NCBI GenBank assembly: GCA_946222435.1
Contig: CAMIOJ010000001.1
Location: 1 to 26,549, forward strand
Source of the DNA: an uncultured Micrococcus sp.
Lineage (GTDB): Bacteria; Actinomycetota; Actinomycetes; Actinomycetales; Micrococcaceae
DNA length: 26,549 nucleotides
Direction: 5' to 3'
Part shown: positions 1 to 8,800 of the stretch, piece by piece
Layout: every line of letters starts with the position of its first letter
Numbering within the stretch: position 1 is the first letter of the stretch
Program-made: the position numbers and the translations under genes
Notes under the pieces: model-generated
What the model was told of the DNA's origin: nothing
The model's database searches: none
Seen by the model: only the letters and a program-made list of their open reading frames with translations

Positions 1-336
1 GCAGGGGCCCCCCGCCTGTCCCAGCGCGGTGAGAAGGGCATGGGCGCCCGGTCGCCAGGGGGTGTCCGCGGCGACGCAGCGGGAGACCTCGGCCATGGTG
101 ACCGCGATGATCTCGTCCACGGGGCGGTCGAGGCCGGCCTCCTGCAGCCGACGGGCGCCGACGTCCAGGGGCTGGCCGACCAGCGAGGCCGCGAGCTCCT
201 CGGACCAGGTGCCGCCGTGCGCGGCGACGAGCCGCCGCTGGACGCTGTTCCAGAGCGGCTCAGTGTCCACGACGGTGCCGTCCATGTCCCAGAGGACGGC
301 GTCCGGCAGGGCGTTCCGGTGGGAGGGGGAGGGCAT
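1..336 (-). CDS. HAD-superfamily hydrolase, C-terminus cut by window edge
   Basis: The visible 112 codons are the N-terminal part of a haloacid dehalogenase-like phosphatase. The DxD motif (Asp17 and Asp19 in WDMDGTVVDTEP) is the nucleophile and acid/base signature of HAD phosphatases. The following helical segment looks like the cap domain of the CbbY/PgmB/Gph type, which usually acts on small phosphorylated sugars or metabolites in the cytoplasm. The remaining HAD motifs lie beyond base 1, so this is an edge truncation and not a broken gene. The ATG at 336 is chosen because a TAGGAT hexamer ends 6 nt upstream, consistent with a leaderless mRNA; there is no ribosome binding site. It is divergent from the PAC2 gene. 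The substrate cannot be told from this fragment. Confidence 0.88.
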   Translation of the reverse strand, partial: MPSPSHRNALPDAVLWDMDGTVVDTEPLWNSVQRRLVAAHGGTWSEELAASLVGQPLDVGARRLQEAGLDRPVDEIIAVTMAEVSRCVAADTPWRPGAHALLTALGQAGGPC

Positions 337-342
337 GAACCC

Positions 343-348
343 ATCCTA
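343..348 (-). promoter_or_regulatory. -10 element for the HAD gene (leaderless)
   Basis: TAGGAT on the minus strand, ending 6 nt before the ATG at 336. This spacing would put the transcription start on the start codon. It is one of nine such arrangements in the window. Confidence 0.6.
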
Positions 349-365
349 GGTCAGCGTCCAGGGTC

Positions 366-371
366 TAGGGT
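366..371 (+). promoter_or_regulatory. -10 element for the PAC2 gene (leaderless)
   Basis: TAGGGT followed by exactly 7 nt and then ATG at 379. It lies 17 nt from the opposing HAD -10 element, so each hexamer sits where the other promoter's -35 would be. Confidence 0.6.
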
Positions 372-378
372 GGCGTCC

Positions 379-1329
379 ATGAGTGAAGTGGAGCCCACCG
401 AGAGGACGGACGACGAGCTCGGCCCGCTGCGGGCCTACCTGACCGCCACGGTCCCCGCCGTGGAGTCCGGCGGCCGGGCACCCCGCGTCATGCTGGTGGC
501 CTTCGAGGGCTGGAACGACGCCGGCCAGGCCGCCACCGGGGCCCTGGCCATGCTCGTGCGCCAGTGGGAGGCCTTCGAGCGGGCGGACGTGTGCACCGGG
601 GAGTACTACGACTTCCAGGTCACCCGTCCCATGGTCCGGCGCGATGCGGACGGGATGGGCACCATCGAGTGGCCGGCGATGCACGTCCACGAGGCGCTCC
701 TGGACGCCGAGGGCCGGCCCGTTCCGGCGGAGGACTGCGGAGCCGACGGCCTCCAGGTGCTGCTCTGCACCGGGGTCGAGCCGAACGTCCGCTGGCGCGC
801 CTTCACCCAGGAGCTGCTGCAGGTCGCGCGGGATGAGGGCGTGGACGCGCTGATCGTCGTCGGCGCTCTGCTCGCCGATGTGCCCCACACCCGTCCGTTG
901 CCGGCTCGGGCCTCCTCCCCTATGGCGGACGTCCGGGTCGCGGTGGACGCGGACCGGCCGACCTACGAGGGGCCGACCGGCATCGTGGGCGTGGTGACGG
1001 ACACCGTCGCGCGCAGCGGCCTGCCCACGATCTCCCTGTGGGGGACGGTCCCGCACTACGTCGCGCAGTCGCCCTCGCCCAAGACGCAGCTGTCCGTGGT
1101 CGAGGCGCTCGAGGAGCTGCTCGCCCTGTCCGTGGACACGGCCGAGCTGCAGGCCGACGCCGCGCTGTGGCGGCAGTCCGTGGACGAGGTCGCCCAGGAC
1201 GACGCGGACATCGCCGCCTACGTCCAGCAGCTCGAGGAGGCGACCGACGCGCGGGAGCTGCCCGAGGCGTCCGGCGAGGCCATCGCCCGGGAGTTCGAGC
1301 GGTACCTGCGCGGCCGTCGTCGTTCCTGA
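379..1329 (+). CDS. PAC2 (proteasome assembly chaperone) family protein
   Basis: A 316-residue cytoplasmic protein of the PAC2 family, related to eukaryotic and archaeal proteasome-assembly chaperones and common in actinobacteria. Family hallmarks are the N-terminal AFEGWNDAG segment (about residues 40-50), the central LIVVGALLADVPHTRP stretch (about 160-175) and the YEGPTGIVGV segment. The C-terminus is helical and acidic. Actinobacteria carry 20S proteasomes, so a role in proteasome assembly or a related chaperone function is possible, but no proteasome gene lies in this window and the function is unproven. The ATG at 379 is preferred over upstream in-frame ATGs because those fall inside the divergent HAD gene and because of the TAGGGT-N7-ATG arrangement. 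The gene converges on mshC with a shared hairpin between them. Confidence 0.85.
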   Translation: MSEVEPTERTDDELGPLRAYLTATVPAVESGGRAPRVMLVAFEGWNDAGQAATGALAMLVRQWEAFERADVCTGEYYDFQVTRPMVRRDADGMGTIEWPAMHVHEALLDAEGRPVPAEDCGADGLQVLLCTGVEPNVRWRAFTQELLQVARDEGVDALIVVGALLADVPHTRPLPARASSPMADVRVAVDADRPTYEGPTGIVGVVTDTVARSGLPTISLWGTVPHYVAQSPSPKTQLSVVEALEELLALSVDTAELQADAALWRQSVDEVAQDDADIAAYVQQLEEATDARELPEASGEAIAREFERYLRGRRRS

Positions 1330-1362
1330 GGCAGGGGGACCCGACGACGCCCTGAGACGCAC

Positions 1363-1394
1363 GACGGCGGCCTCCCCGCCGGGAGGCCGCCGTC
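1363..1394 (+). terminator. Bidirectional intrinsic terminator, PAC2/mshC
   Basis: A perfect 14-bp GC-rich stem (gacggcggcctccc paired with its complement) with a 4-nt loop lies between the convergent PAC2 and mshC stop codons. There is no U-tract. The 5' base carries the ACGACGGC signature seen at the other plus-strand gene ends. Confidence 0.85.
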
Positions 1395-1423
1395 CTGGTG
1401 TGCCGTGGCGAGTCGGGCGAGGG

Positions 1424-2695
1424 TCAGCGCAGGCGAAGACCCAGCAGCGCGTCGGTGACATCGGCGACGTCCACCGGGGCACCTCCGACGGGCTCGGCGG
1501 CGGATAGGGGGCGTCCGTTCGCCCAGTCGTCCAGCGCACGCAGCGCGGCGGGGGCGTCCAGGTCCTCGGAGAGCGCCGCGACGACCGCGGAGTGCACCGC
1601 GGTCCCGTCCCGGCGCGAATCCTCGGCCAGAGCGGCACGCCAGACGGCCACGCGTTCCTGGGCACGGGCCAGCACGTCCTCGGACCACTCCCAGTCGGAG
1701 CGGTAGTGGTGGTCCAGCAGTGCAGCACGGACGGCCACGGGCTCGACGCCGCGGGCGGTCAGCCGCGAGACGAGCTCGAGGTTGCCCAGCGACTTGGACA
1801 TCTTCTGCCCGTCGAGGGCGACCATCCCCGAGTGCAGGTAGGTGTGGGCCAGGTCTCGCCCGTCGATCCCCGTGGCGTGGGCAGCGGAGAACTCGTGGTG
1901 CGGGAAGCGCAGGTCCGACCCTCCGGCCTGCACCGTGAAGGGTGCCGGCAGGGTCTGCCGGGCGATCACCGAGCACTCGATGTGCCATCCGGGGCGGCCG
2001 GCCCCCAGGGTGCCGCCGTCCCAGACGGGCTCACCCTCGCGGTGCACCCGCCAGAGCAGCGGATCCAGGGGGTCTCGCTTGCCCGGACGCCGCGGATCCC
2101 CGCCGCGCTCCGGGAAGATCTCGGCCATCTCGGCGTCCGTATGGGCTCCGATCGATCCCAGGGTCCACCCGGTGGCCCGCTCGGCGGCACGCGTGTCGAA
2201 GTAGACGTCCCCGTCCGGCTCCCCGTCCTGGCCGGGCACCGTGTACCCGAGGCCGGCGGCCACGAGGGCCTCGACGCCGGCGACCACCGCCGGGACGGTC
2301 TCGGAGACGCCGAGGTAGTGGTGCGGGGGCAGGACGTTGAGGGCGGTCATGTCCGAACGGAACAGGTCGGTCTGGTCCCCGGCGAGCCGCTGCCAGTCCA
2401 CGCCCGTGGCCGCCGCGCGCTCCAGAAGGGGGTCGTCCACGTCCGTGACGTTCTGCGTGTAGGTGACGCGAAGTCCGGCGCCGAGCCAGTAGCGATGCAG
2501 CAGGTCGAAGGCCACATACGTGTTGGCGTGGCCGAGGTGCGTCGCGTCGTAGGGCGTGATCCCGCAGACGTACAGCGAGGCCGAGTCCGCGGGGTTCCCC
2601 GGCCTGCGCAGGGCACCGGTGGACGTGTCGTGCACCCGGAGGGTGTCCGGATGGGCCGGGAGCGCGGGCGGGGCGGGGACGGACCAGGACTGCAT
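1424..2695 (-). CDS. mshC: L-cysteine:1D-myo-inosityl glucosamine ligase (mycothiol synthesis)
   Basis: MshC uses ATP to join cysteine to GlcN-inositol, the third step of mycothiol synthesis, in the cytoplasm. The 423-residue protein has the class I cysteinyl-tRNA-synthetase-like fold. It shows Cys44 in YVCGITPYD (a zinc ligand), the HLGH signature at 53-56, and KMSKS at 298-302. It is shorter than CysRS because it lacks the anticodon-binding domain, and the MQSW start is typical of MshC. The ATG at 2695 is chosen because AAAGGA lies a few bases upstream; an in-frame ATG at 2719 has no such site. The 111-bp gap to uppP contains no TA dinucleotide, so no -10 element is apparent and cotranscription with uppP is likely. 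An MshA-like domain lies about 5 kb away in the MalQ fusion. Confidence 0.95.
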   Translation of the reverse strand: MQSWSVPAPPALPAHPDTLRVHDTSTGALRRPGNPADSASLYVCGITPYDATHLGHANTYVAFDLLHRYWLGAGLRVTYTQNVTDVDDPLLERAAATGVDWQRLAGDQTDLFRSDMTALNVLPPHHYLGVSETVPAVVAGVEALVAAGLGYTVPGQDGEPDGDVYFDTRAAERATGWTLGSIGAHTDAEMAEIFPERGGDPRRPGKRDPLDPLLWRVHREGEPVWDGGTLGAGRPGWHIECSVIARQTLPAPFTVQAGGSDLRFPHHEFSAAHATGIDGRDLAHTYLHSGMVALDGQKMSKSLGNLELVSRLTARGVEPVAVRAALLDHHYRSDWEWSEDVLARAQERVAVWRAALAEDSRRDGTAVHSAVVAALSEDLDAPAALRALDDWANGRPLSAAEPVGGAPVDVADVTDALLGLRLR

Positions 2696-2766
2696 GGTGT
2701 CCTTTCGAGCCGGGGACATGGGGGTGACGTGTGGCGGGTCGGGCCTGTGGCCGGGACGGCGACGGC

Positions 2767-2799
2767 GACGGCGCCCGTCGGCATGGGGCCGGCGCCGTC
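2767..2799 (-). terminator. Hairpin after uppP, possible terminator or attenuator
   Basis: A 9-bp perfect stem (gacggcgcc with ggcgccgtc) and a 15-nt loop begin 8 nt past the uppP stop. There is no U-tract. Because mshC seems to lack its own promoter, this hairpin may only partly terminate transcription. Confidence 0.45.
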
Positions 2800-2806
2800 C
2801 GCGGCG

Positions 2807-3640
2807 TCAGGCGGTGATCAGGCCGGTGCCGAGCATCACGTAGAGGCCGAGGCCGAGGGCGATGCGGTACCAGACGAACGGCATGAAGGAGTTCTGCGTG
2901 ATGAAGCGCATCAGCCAGGCGATCACGGCGTAGCCGACGACGAATGCGATGAGCGTGGCCAGCATCGTCTCCCCCATGCCGTAGGGGCCGGCCGCGGCCG
3001 GGTCGCCGATCGACTTGAACAGCTTGTAGAACCCGGAGGCGAACACGGCCGGGACCGCCAGCAGGAAGGCGTAGCGGGCGGCCGCCTCACGCCTGTAGCC
3101 GAGCGCCAGGCCCATGGTGATGGTGCCGCCCGAGCGGGAGACGCCCGGGATCAGCGCCAGGGCCTGCGCGAAGCCGTAGAGGACGCCGTCCCGCACGGTG
3201 AGCCGCTCCAGGGGCTTGACCTGCCGACCGAAGCGGTCGGCGAGGGCGAGGAGGATCGCGAAGACGATCAGCATGGTAGCGGTGACCCACAGGGAGCGGA
3301 ACTCGGTGTCGATCCAGTCCTCCAGCAAGAGGCCGAGGATCGCGATCGGCAGCGAGCCGAGGATGATCAGCCAGCCCATGCGGACGTCCGGGTCGGAGGC
3401 AGGGACCTTGCGGGCCAGGGAGCGGCACCACTGCGCGATGATGCGCGTGATGTCCTTCCAGAAGTAAATGAGCACCGCCAGCTCGGTGCCGATCTGCGTG
3501 ATCGCGGTGAAGGCCGCCCCGGGATCCGCCGCCGAGGGCAGGAACTCGCCCACGATGCGCAGGTGCGCCGAGGACGAGACCGGAAGGAACTCCGTGAGGC
3601 CCTGCACGAGGCCCAGAATGACTGCTTCGATCCAACTCAC
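2807..3640 (-). CDS. uppP: Undecaprenyl-diphosphatase UppP (BacA family)
   Basis: A membrane enzyme that removes phosphate from undecaprenyl diphosphate and so recycles the lipid carrier of peptidoglycan synthesis. Overexpression of family members gives bacitracin resistance. The 277-residue protein is full length and strongly hydrophobic. Both catalytic signatures are intact: the N-terminal EFLPVSSSAH (residues 17-26) and PGVSRSGG (165-172, with Arg169). Several transmembrane helices are visible, for example around 91-107, 118-135, 155-165 and in the C-terminal third. The start is GTG at 3640, with TAGAGT ending 6 nt upstream on the coding strand and no ribosome binding site, so the mRNA is probably leaderless. 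mshC follows 111 nt downstream on the same strand. Confidence 0.95.
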   Translation of the reverse strand: MSWIEAVILGLVQGLTEFLPVSSSAHLRIVGEFLPSAADPGAAFTAITQIGTELAVLIYFWKDITRIIAQWCRSLARKVPASDPDVRMGWLIILGSLPIAILGLLLEDWIDTEFRSLWVTATMLIVFAILLALADRFGRQVKPLERLTVRDGVLYGFAQALALIPGVSRSGGTITMGLALGYRREAAARYAFLLAVPAVFASGFYKLFKSIGDPAAAGPYGMGETMLATLIAFVVGYAVIAWLMRFITQNSFMPFVWYRIALGLGLYVMLGTGLITA

Positions 3641-3646
3641 GCGGTC

Positions 3647-3652
3647 ACTCTA
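3647..3652 (-). promoter_or_regulatory. -10 element for uppP (leaderless)
   Basis: TAGAGT on the minus strand, ending 6 nt before the GTG start at 3640. Confidence 0.6.
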
Positions 3653-3731
3653 CGGCACACCCCCGGCGGCGGAGCGGGGGCGACGCACGGGTGTGAACAC
3701 CCTCTCAGCGGGCCGGGGCGGGAGCCGGAGG

Positions 3732-3980
3732 TCAGTCCTCCGCGTCCTCGAAGTCGCCGTCCTCCGCCTCCTCGTCCTCGTCCTCGAAGACCTCGAGCGG
3801 GGTGACCTCGCCGGTGACGGCATAGAGGGCGTCCTCGTAGGCCTCGAACGCGTCCGCGATCGAGAAGAAGGCGGCCTCGACCGCCGGGTCGTCCTCTCCG
3901 CGGCTGTTCTGGGCGGCGACGAGGTGCTCGTTGAAGGCGGCGACGAGGGCCTCCAGGGCCATGCGCGGATCAGTGCTCAT
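3732..3980 (-). CDS. Small acidic protein of unknown function
   Basis: An 82-residue protein with a helical N-terminal part (about 1-60) rich in alanine and aromatic residues, followed by a tail of almost only Asp and Glu (about 63-82). I recall similar short acidic proteins beside uppP/mshC in related Micrococcaceae, sometimes annotated as primosomal or hypothetical, but no function can be assigned from sequence. It has no signal peptide, no membrane segment and no cysteine. The ATG at 3980 is supported by TACGGT ending 6 nt upstream, with no Shine-Dalgarno sequence. The reading frame, the matched promoter and the gap on both sides argue that it is real. It may be transcribed alone or read through into uppP. 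Confidence 0.75.
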   Translation of the reverse strand: MSTDPRMALEALVAAFNEHLVAAQNSRGEDDPAVEAAFFSIADAFEAYEDALYAVTGEVTPLEVFEDEDEEAEDGDFEDAED

Positions 3981-3986
3981 GCGCTC

Positions 3987-3992
3987 ACCGTA
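3987..3992 (-). promoter_or_regulatory. -10 element for the small acidic protein (leaderless)
   Basis: TACGGT on the minus strand, ending 6 nt before the ATG at 3980. Confidence 0.55.
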
Positions 3993-4046
3993 CCCCTGTC
4001 CCGGCGGCGTCGGCCAGCCCCGCCTCCCGCGCGGACACGGCGCACG

Positions 4047-5435
4047 TCAGTCGCCGACCGGACGGGGCTCGAGCATCCTGTCCAGGACCCGGCAGCCGAA
4101 CTCGAGCGCATCGATCGGGACCCGCTCGTCGATCCCGTGGAAGAGGGAGGTGAAGGCGAGGTCAGGGGGCAGGCGCAGCGGCGAGAAGCCGTAGCCGGCG
4201 ATGTCCAGCCGGGACAGGTGCTTGTTGTCCGTGCCGCCGCCGAGCATGAAGGGCAGGACCTCGGCCTCCGGGTCCTCCTGACGCAGGGCGGAGACCATCA
4301 GCTCGACGAGGTCCCCGGAGAAGGGCGTCTCCAGGCCGATGTCGCGGTGCTCATGCTCCACGGCCACTTTGTCCCCCGCCAGGGCGCGGAGGACCTCCAA
4401 CGCCTCCTCCTCCGAGCCCGGCAGGGTGCGCATGTCCACCGTGCCGGTGGCCGTGGACGGGATGACGTTGTGCTTGTAGCCACCGCCGAGGCCCGTGGGG
4501 TTGGAGGAGGTGCGCAGGGTGCCGGCCACCCAGTCCTTGGCGTGGCCGAGGGCCTCGAGCTGTGGGCCCGGGTCGCCCTCGTCGAACTCCGTGCCCGTCA
4601 GCTCTGCGACCGTCTCGAGCAGCTGGCGGGTGGTCTTGGTGTACTCCAGCGGCCACTCGTGGGTGCCGATGCGCTGCATGGCCGCGGCCAGGTGGGTGAC
4701 GGCGTTGTCCGGGTGCGGCGCCGAGCCGTGCCCCGGGCGGTCCACGGATGTCAGATTGAGCCAGTGGATGCCCTTCTCCGCGGTCTGCACCAGGTAGGCG
4801 CGGGTGCCGGCGATCTCGGTGGAGAAGCCGCCGACCTCGCTGACGGCGTCCGTGCAGCCGGCGAAGACCTCCGGGTGCTCGGAGACCACGTGTCCGGCGC
4901 CGTAGACGCCGCCGGCCTCCTCATCGGCGAAGAACGCCACGGTGAGCGGCCGGCGCGGGCGCCGGCCGGTGCGGGCCAGGTGCAGCAGCGTGGACAGGAT
5001 CATGGCGTCCATGCCCTTCATGTCCACGGCGCCGCGGCCCCAGATCATGCCGTCCTTCACCTCGGCGCCGAACGGATCGACGCTCCACTCCGCGGCCTCG
5101 GCGGGGACCACGTCGGTGTGGCCGTGAAGGATGAGTCCGGGCGCGTCCTCCTGCCAGCCCGGCAGATGGCCGACCACGGACACGCGCCCCGGTGCGGACT
5201 CGAACAGGCGCGGCTCCATGCCGGCCGCGCGCATCAGCTCCGCGCACAGGTCTGCGGCCTCGGGCTCGCCGACGGAGACGTTGCCGCCGCGATTCGTGGT
5301 GTCGATGCGGATGAGGTCCCGGCAGATCGGGACCACGTCGCGGTGCGGGCCCTCCTCCCCCGCCGTGGCGTGGACGCCCTGGTCCGGGGTGTGCGCGGTG
5401 CTCGTGTGCTCGGGCTGCTTCTCGTGGTGGGACAT
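4047..5435 (-). CDS. M20/M25/M40 family metallopeptidase or deacylase
   Basis: A 462-residue cytoplasmic zinc hydrolase of the ArgE/DapE/carboxypeptidase G2 clan. Metal and catalytic residues are visible: His106 and catalytic Asp108 in HGHTDVVP, the bridging Asp138 in GRGAVDMKG, and the Glu172-Glu173 pair in FADEEAGG. The lid or dimerisation domain follows from about residue 215 (the RPGHGSAPHPDNAV region), and the late His in SLFHGIDE fits the last ligand. The family cleaves amino-acid amides or dipeptides. The exact substrate is not evident, and no amino-acid biosynthesis genes lie nearby. The ATG at 5435 is preferred to one at 5588: the extra 51 residues resemble no family member and would overlap the tRNA promoter, whereas TAGCCT-N7-ATG supports 5435. 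Confidence 0.9.
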   Translation of the reverse strand: MSHHEKQPEHTSTAHTPDQGVHATAGEEGPHRDVVPICRDLIRIDTTNRGGNVSVGEPEAADLCAELMRAAGMEPRLFESAPGRVSVVGHLPGWQEDAPGLILHGHTDVVPAEAAEWSVDPFGAEVKDGMIWGRGAVDMKGMDAMILSTLLHLARTGRRPRRPLTVAFFADEEAGGVYGAGHVVSEHPEVFAGCTDAVSEVGGFSTEIAGTRAYLVQTAEKGIHWLNLTSVDRPGHGSAPHPDNAVTHLAAAMQRIGTHEWPLEYTKTTRQLLETVAELTGTEFDEGDPGPQLEALGHAKDWVAGTLRTSSNPTGLGGGYKHNVIPSTATGTVDMRTLPGSEEEALEVLRALAGDKVAVEHEHRDIGLETPFSGDLVELMVSALRQEDPEAEVLPFMLGGGTDNKHLSRLDIAGYGFSPLRLPPDLAFTSLFHGIDERVPIDALEFGCRVLDRMLEPRPVGD

Positions 5436-5442
5436 GCCTGCC

Positions 5443-5448
5443 AGGCTA
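5443..5448 (-). promoter_or_regulatory. -10 element for the M20 peptidase (leaderless)
   Basis: TAGCCT on the minus strand, ending 7 nt before the ATG at 5435. Confidence 0.6.
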
Positions 5449-5520
5449 ACGCCGCCCCGCCGCGACGCCGATGTCCGAACGGCGTGCAGACGATCGGACG
5501 GACTTACCACGACCTCCGTT

Positions 5521-5550
5521 TTGGCACTCCCGATCCGCCCGTGGTACTGT
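5521..5550 (+). promoter_or_regulatory. Promoter of tRNA-Leu
   Basis: A TTGGCA -35 hexamer (5521-5526), an 18-nt spacer and a TACTGT -10 hexamer (5545-5550). The predicted start lies about 50 nt before the mature tRNA, leaving a 5' leader for RNase P. It is one of the few places in the window with a recognisable -35. Confidence 0.6.
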
Positions 5551-5609
5551 TCTCTAGTTGCCCGCGCAGGGCACCGCGGATCGGCCACGGCCGAGACCCG
5601 GATCGATGA

Positions 5610-5694
5610 GCGCGAGTGGCGGAATTGGTAGACGCGCAGCGTTGAGGTCGCTGTGTCCGATAAGGACGTGGGGGTTCAAGTCCCCCCTCGCGCA
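5610..5694 (+). tRNA. tRNA-Leu (anticodon GAG)
   Basis: An 85-nt class II tRNA. The acceptor stem pairs gcgcgag with ctcgcgc, with A as the discriminator base. The anticodon stem-loop is cagcg-ttgaggt-cgctg, giving anticodon GAG, which reads CUC and CUU codons. The extended variable arm is typical of leucine tRNAs, and the T stem-loop is ggggg-ttcaagt-ccccc. The gene ends A-C-C-G, so the full CCA tail is not encoded and must be added enzymatically. A strong terminator follows 14 nt downstream, so this is a single-gene unit. Confidence 0.97.
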
Positions 5695-5707
5695 CCGCTC
5701 ATCCAGG

Positions 5708-5739
5708 CGAAGGCCCCGGCAGGACTGCCGGGGCCTTCG
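5708..5739 (+). terminator. Terminator of tRNA-Leu
   Basis: A perfect 14-bp stem (aaggccccggca core) with a GGAC loop. It lies 14 nt past the tRNA and before the malQ-mshA promoter region. Confidence 0.85.
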
Positions 5740-5779
5740 TCATGTCCCTGGGGATGGCCCGTGCGCCGGGCCGTCTCGG

Positions 5780-5785
5780 TAAGGT
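5780..5785 (+). promoter_or_regulatory. Possible -10 element for the malQ-mshA fusion
   Basis: TAAGGT, which would give a 5' untranslated leader of about 65 nt before the GTG at 5857. No clear -35 is seen. The gene uses a Shine-Dalgarno sequence, so this unit appears to be leadered. Confidence 0.4.
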
Positions 5786-5856
5786 GGGACGGGGCAGCAC
5801 GCACTGTTGCGCGTGACCGCCCTCCCCCGGCCCAGACCACCCCACGGAGGACACCG

Positions 5857-8800
5857 GTGAACCGCGCCGCCCAGGACCTGCTCCACCGTCTCGCACGCCT
5901 GCACGGCGTGCAGCCCACCTACGTCGGCCAGGACGGGTCCGATCAGACCGTCGCCGACGAGGTGCTCGTCGAGGTGCTCGCCGCGCTCGGCGTCGACGTG
6001 CCCGCGGACGGTGTGGTGGCGCTCGACGCGGCGGTCACCGCCGCGGAGGAGGAGGACTGGCGGCGTGTGGTGGCGCCCACGGTGGTGACCGTCTCCGGCT
6101 CCCGCCGGACCGTCCCGGTCACCGTGCGACCGGGAGCGACGGTCACCGCGGCCGTGGTCTGCGAGGACGGCACCGAGGTCCTCGCCCGGATCACGGAGTC
6201 CCTGGGCGAGCGTCGCACGGTGGACTCGATCGCCCGCGAGCGGCGGCACGTCCAGCTGCCCGAGGGCCTGCCGGTGGGCTACCACCGTCTGACCGTGGGC
6301 GTGGACGGCCGGCAGGCCGGCTCGGCCACCGTCCTCTGTGCGCCCGAGCGGCTGTCCACGGCCGCTCCCTTCCTCGCCCGCCGCGGCTGGGGAGCGGCCG
6401 CGCAGCTCTACTCGGTCACCTCGTCCGGGTCCTGGGGCATCGGCGACCTCCACGATGCGGCGACCGTGGCCGAGGCGGCGGCCGCGCACGGGGCCGACTT
6501 CCTGCTGCTCAACCCGCTGCACGCCGTCGATCCCGGGGCTGCCCCGCTCGACTCCCCCTACTCCCCCGTCAGCCGCTGCTTCCTCAACGTGCAGACGATC
6601 CGCGTGACGGACATCCCCGAGTTCGCCGACCTGCCCGAGGAGGAGCAGCGTCACTGGCGCTCGGCCGGTGCCGGGCTGCAGGCGGCCGTGGACGCCGGGG
6701 GCCCGGTGGACCGCGCGGCCGCGGCCGAGGTGCAGTGGCCCGCACTGCGCGCCGTCCACGCGGTGCCGCGCTCCCCGGAGCGCCAGGAGTCCTATGAGCG
6801 CTTCTGTGCGGACCAGGGCCGGGCCCTGGAGGACTTCGCGGCGTGGAGCGCCGGACGCACGGGCACGGACACGCCCCGAGAGCGGGACTTCCACCGGTGG
6901 TGTCAGTGGGTGGCGGACACCCAAATCGCCGCCGCCCAGTCCGCCGCGGTCTCCGCAGGGATGCGCCTGGGCCTGATGCTGGACCTCGCGGTCGGCGCCG
7001 ACCGGCACGCCGCGGACGCCTCCCTCCTCGGCGACCAGCTCGTGGGGCCGATGTCCGTGGGCGCCCCGCCGGACATGTACAACCAGCTGGGCCAGGACTG
7101 GTCCCAGCACCCGTGGCATCCGAAGGGCCTGGCCGCGCACGGCTACCAGGGCCTGAGGCAGATGTTCGGCACGGTCATGCGCCATGCCGGCGGCGTGCGG
7201 ATCGACCACATCCTGGGCCTGTTCCGCCTCTGGTGGGTGCCCGAGGGCCGCGGGCCCCGCGACGGCGCGTACGTGTCCTACGACCACGAAGCCATGCTGG
7301 CCGTGCTCGCCATCGAGGCGGAGCGGGCCGGTGTGGTGGTGGTCGGCGAGGACCTGGGCACCTTCGAGCCCTGGGTCCAGAAGGCACTCGCAGACGCCGG
7401 CGTCCTGGGGACCACCATCCTGTGGTTCGAGAACGTGGACGGCCGACCCACGGACCCGGGCACGCACCGAGCCCTCGCCATGGCGGCCGTCAACACGCAC
7501 GACCTGCCGCCCACCGCCGGCTACCTGGAGGGCGTGCACCTGGACCTGCGCGAGCGGCTGGGGATCGTGGACGGCGACCCCGCGGCCGAGCGAGCCGGCC
7601 ACGAGGGCACGGTCGCCGCGTTCCTCGCGGCGGCCGCCGAGCTGCCCACGGACCCGGAGCTGGCCGACGTGACGGACCGCACCGAGGCCCAGATCCTCGC
7701 CCTGCACCGCTTCGCCGCCGGCTCCCCGGCGGCCCTGCACGCGGTGGCGCTCGTGGACGCCGTGGGCGAGCGGCGCATCCAGAACCAGCCGGGCACCACC
7801 CAGGACCAGTACCGGAACTGGACGGTGCCGCTGGCCGGACCGGCCGGGGACGTGGTCCACGCGGACGAGATCGCGTCCTCGCCTCGGGCGCGCCGCCTGT
7901 TCGACGCCGTCAACCGTCGCCTGCGCCAGGACGTGCCCATCGCGGTCATGGTCGCCTTCCACACCCACCCGCTGCACCAGCCCGGCCAGGGCGACGCCGG
8001 CGGCCTGAACACCTATGTCCGCCACGAGGCCGCGGCCCTGGCGCGCACCGGCATGCGTCCGATCGTGCTCACCCGCGGCGTCGGACCGGATCCGGTGGTC
8101 GGCACCGTCCCCGCGGCGGACCCCGGCGTCCAGGCCCCGGAGGTGACCGTCGTCGAGATCCCGGCGGGCCCGGCCGGGGAGCTGTCCAAGGAGGACCTCA
8201 CCGCCCACGCCGAGGAGTTCGCGGGGAACGCGCTGACCTGGTTGGACCAGGAGGGCCTCGTGGCGGACGAGCAGATCGCGTTCGTGCACGGGCACTACTG
8301 GCTCTCGGCGCCGGCGGCCCGGCGGATCGCCACGGCGGCGGACGCCCCGTGGCTGCACACGATGCACACGGTGGCGGCGATGAAGATGGCGGCCGACCCC
8401 GACTCGTCGGAGCCGGCCGAGCGGCGGGAGGCCGAGGCACGGATCGCCGCGGGGGCGGACCTGCTGGTGGTGAACTCCCCCGGTGAGGCCCGCGCGCTCA
8501 TGGAGGTCCTGGACGCGCCGCGGCGCCGGATCCTGGTGGACACGCCCGGGGTGGACACCGCCGTCTTCACCCCGTCCGGGCAGGCCTGGTGGCCCGGCGG
8601 GGAGACCGAGGACGTGGATCCGTTCGACCCGGAACTGCGGGTGCTGTTCGCCGGACGGATCCAGCGGCACAAGGGTCCCCAGGTGCTGGTGGGCGCCCTC
8701 GGTGAGCTGCGTCGGCGCGGTGTCCTGCCTCCGGGCACGGATCGGCTGCGCGCGCACGTCAACGGCGCGCCGTCCGGTGCCGATGTCCCGGACCTGACGG

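Noticed and set aside
2696..2719. ATG at 2719 as the mshC start
   Set aside because: It has no ribosome binding site. AAAGGA precedes the ATG at 2695, and MQSW is the usual MshC N-terminus.
3689..3702. Small hairpin gggtg-tgaa-caccc after the acidic protein gene
   Set aside because: Only five base pairs, too weak to call a terminator.
5436..5588. N-terminal extension of the M20 peptidase to an ATG at 5588
   Set aside because: The extra residues match nothing in the family and overlap the tRNA-Leu promoter. The ATG at 5435 has a well-placed -10 hexamer.
7900..7970. Two separate genes, malQ and mshA, with an internal start at GTG 7933 or ATG 7948
   Set aside because: There is no stop between them and no properly spaced ribosome binding site. 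The frame is continuous with uniform codon use. A sequencing error cannot be fully excluded from one sequence.
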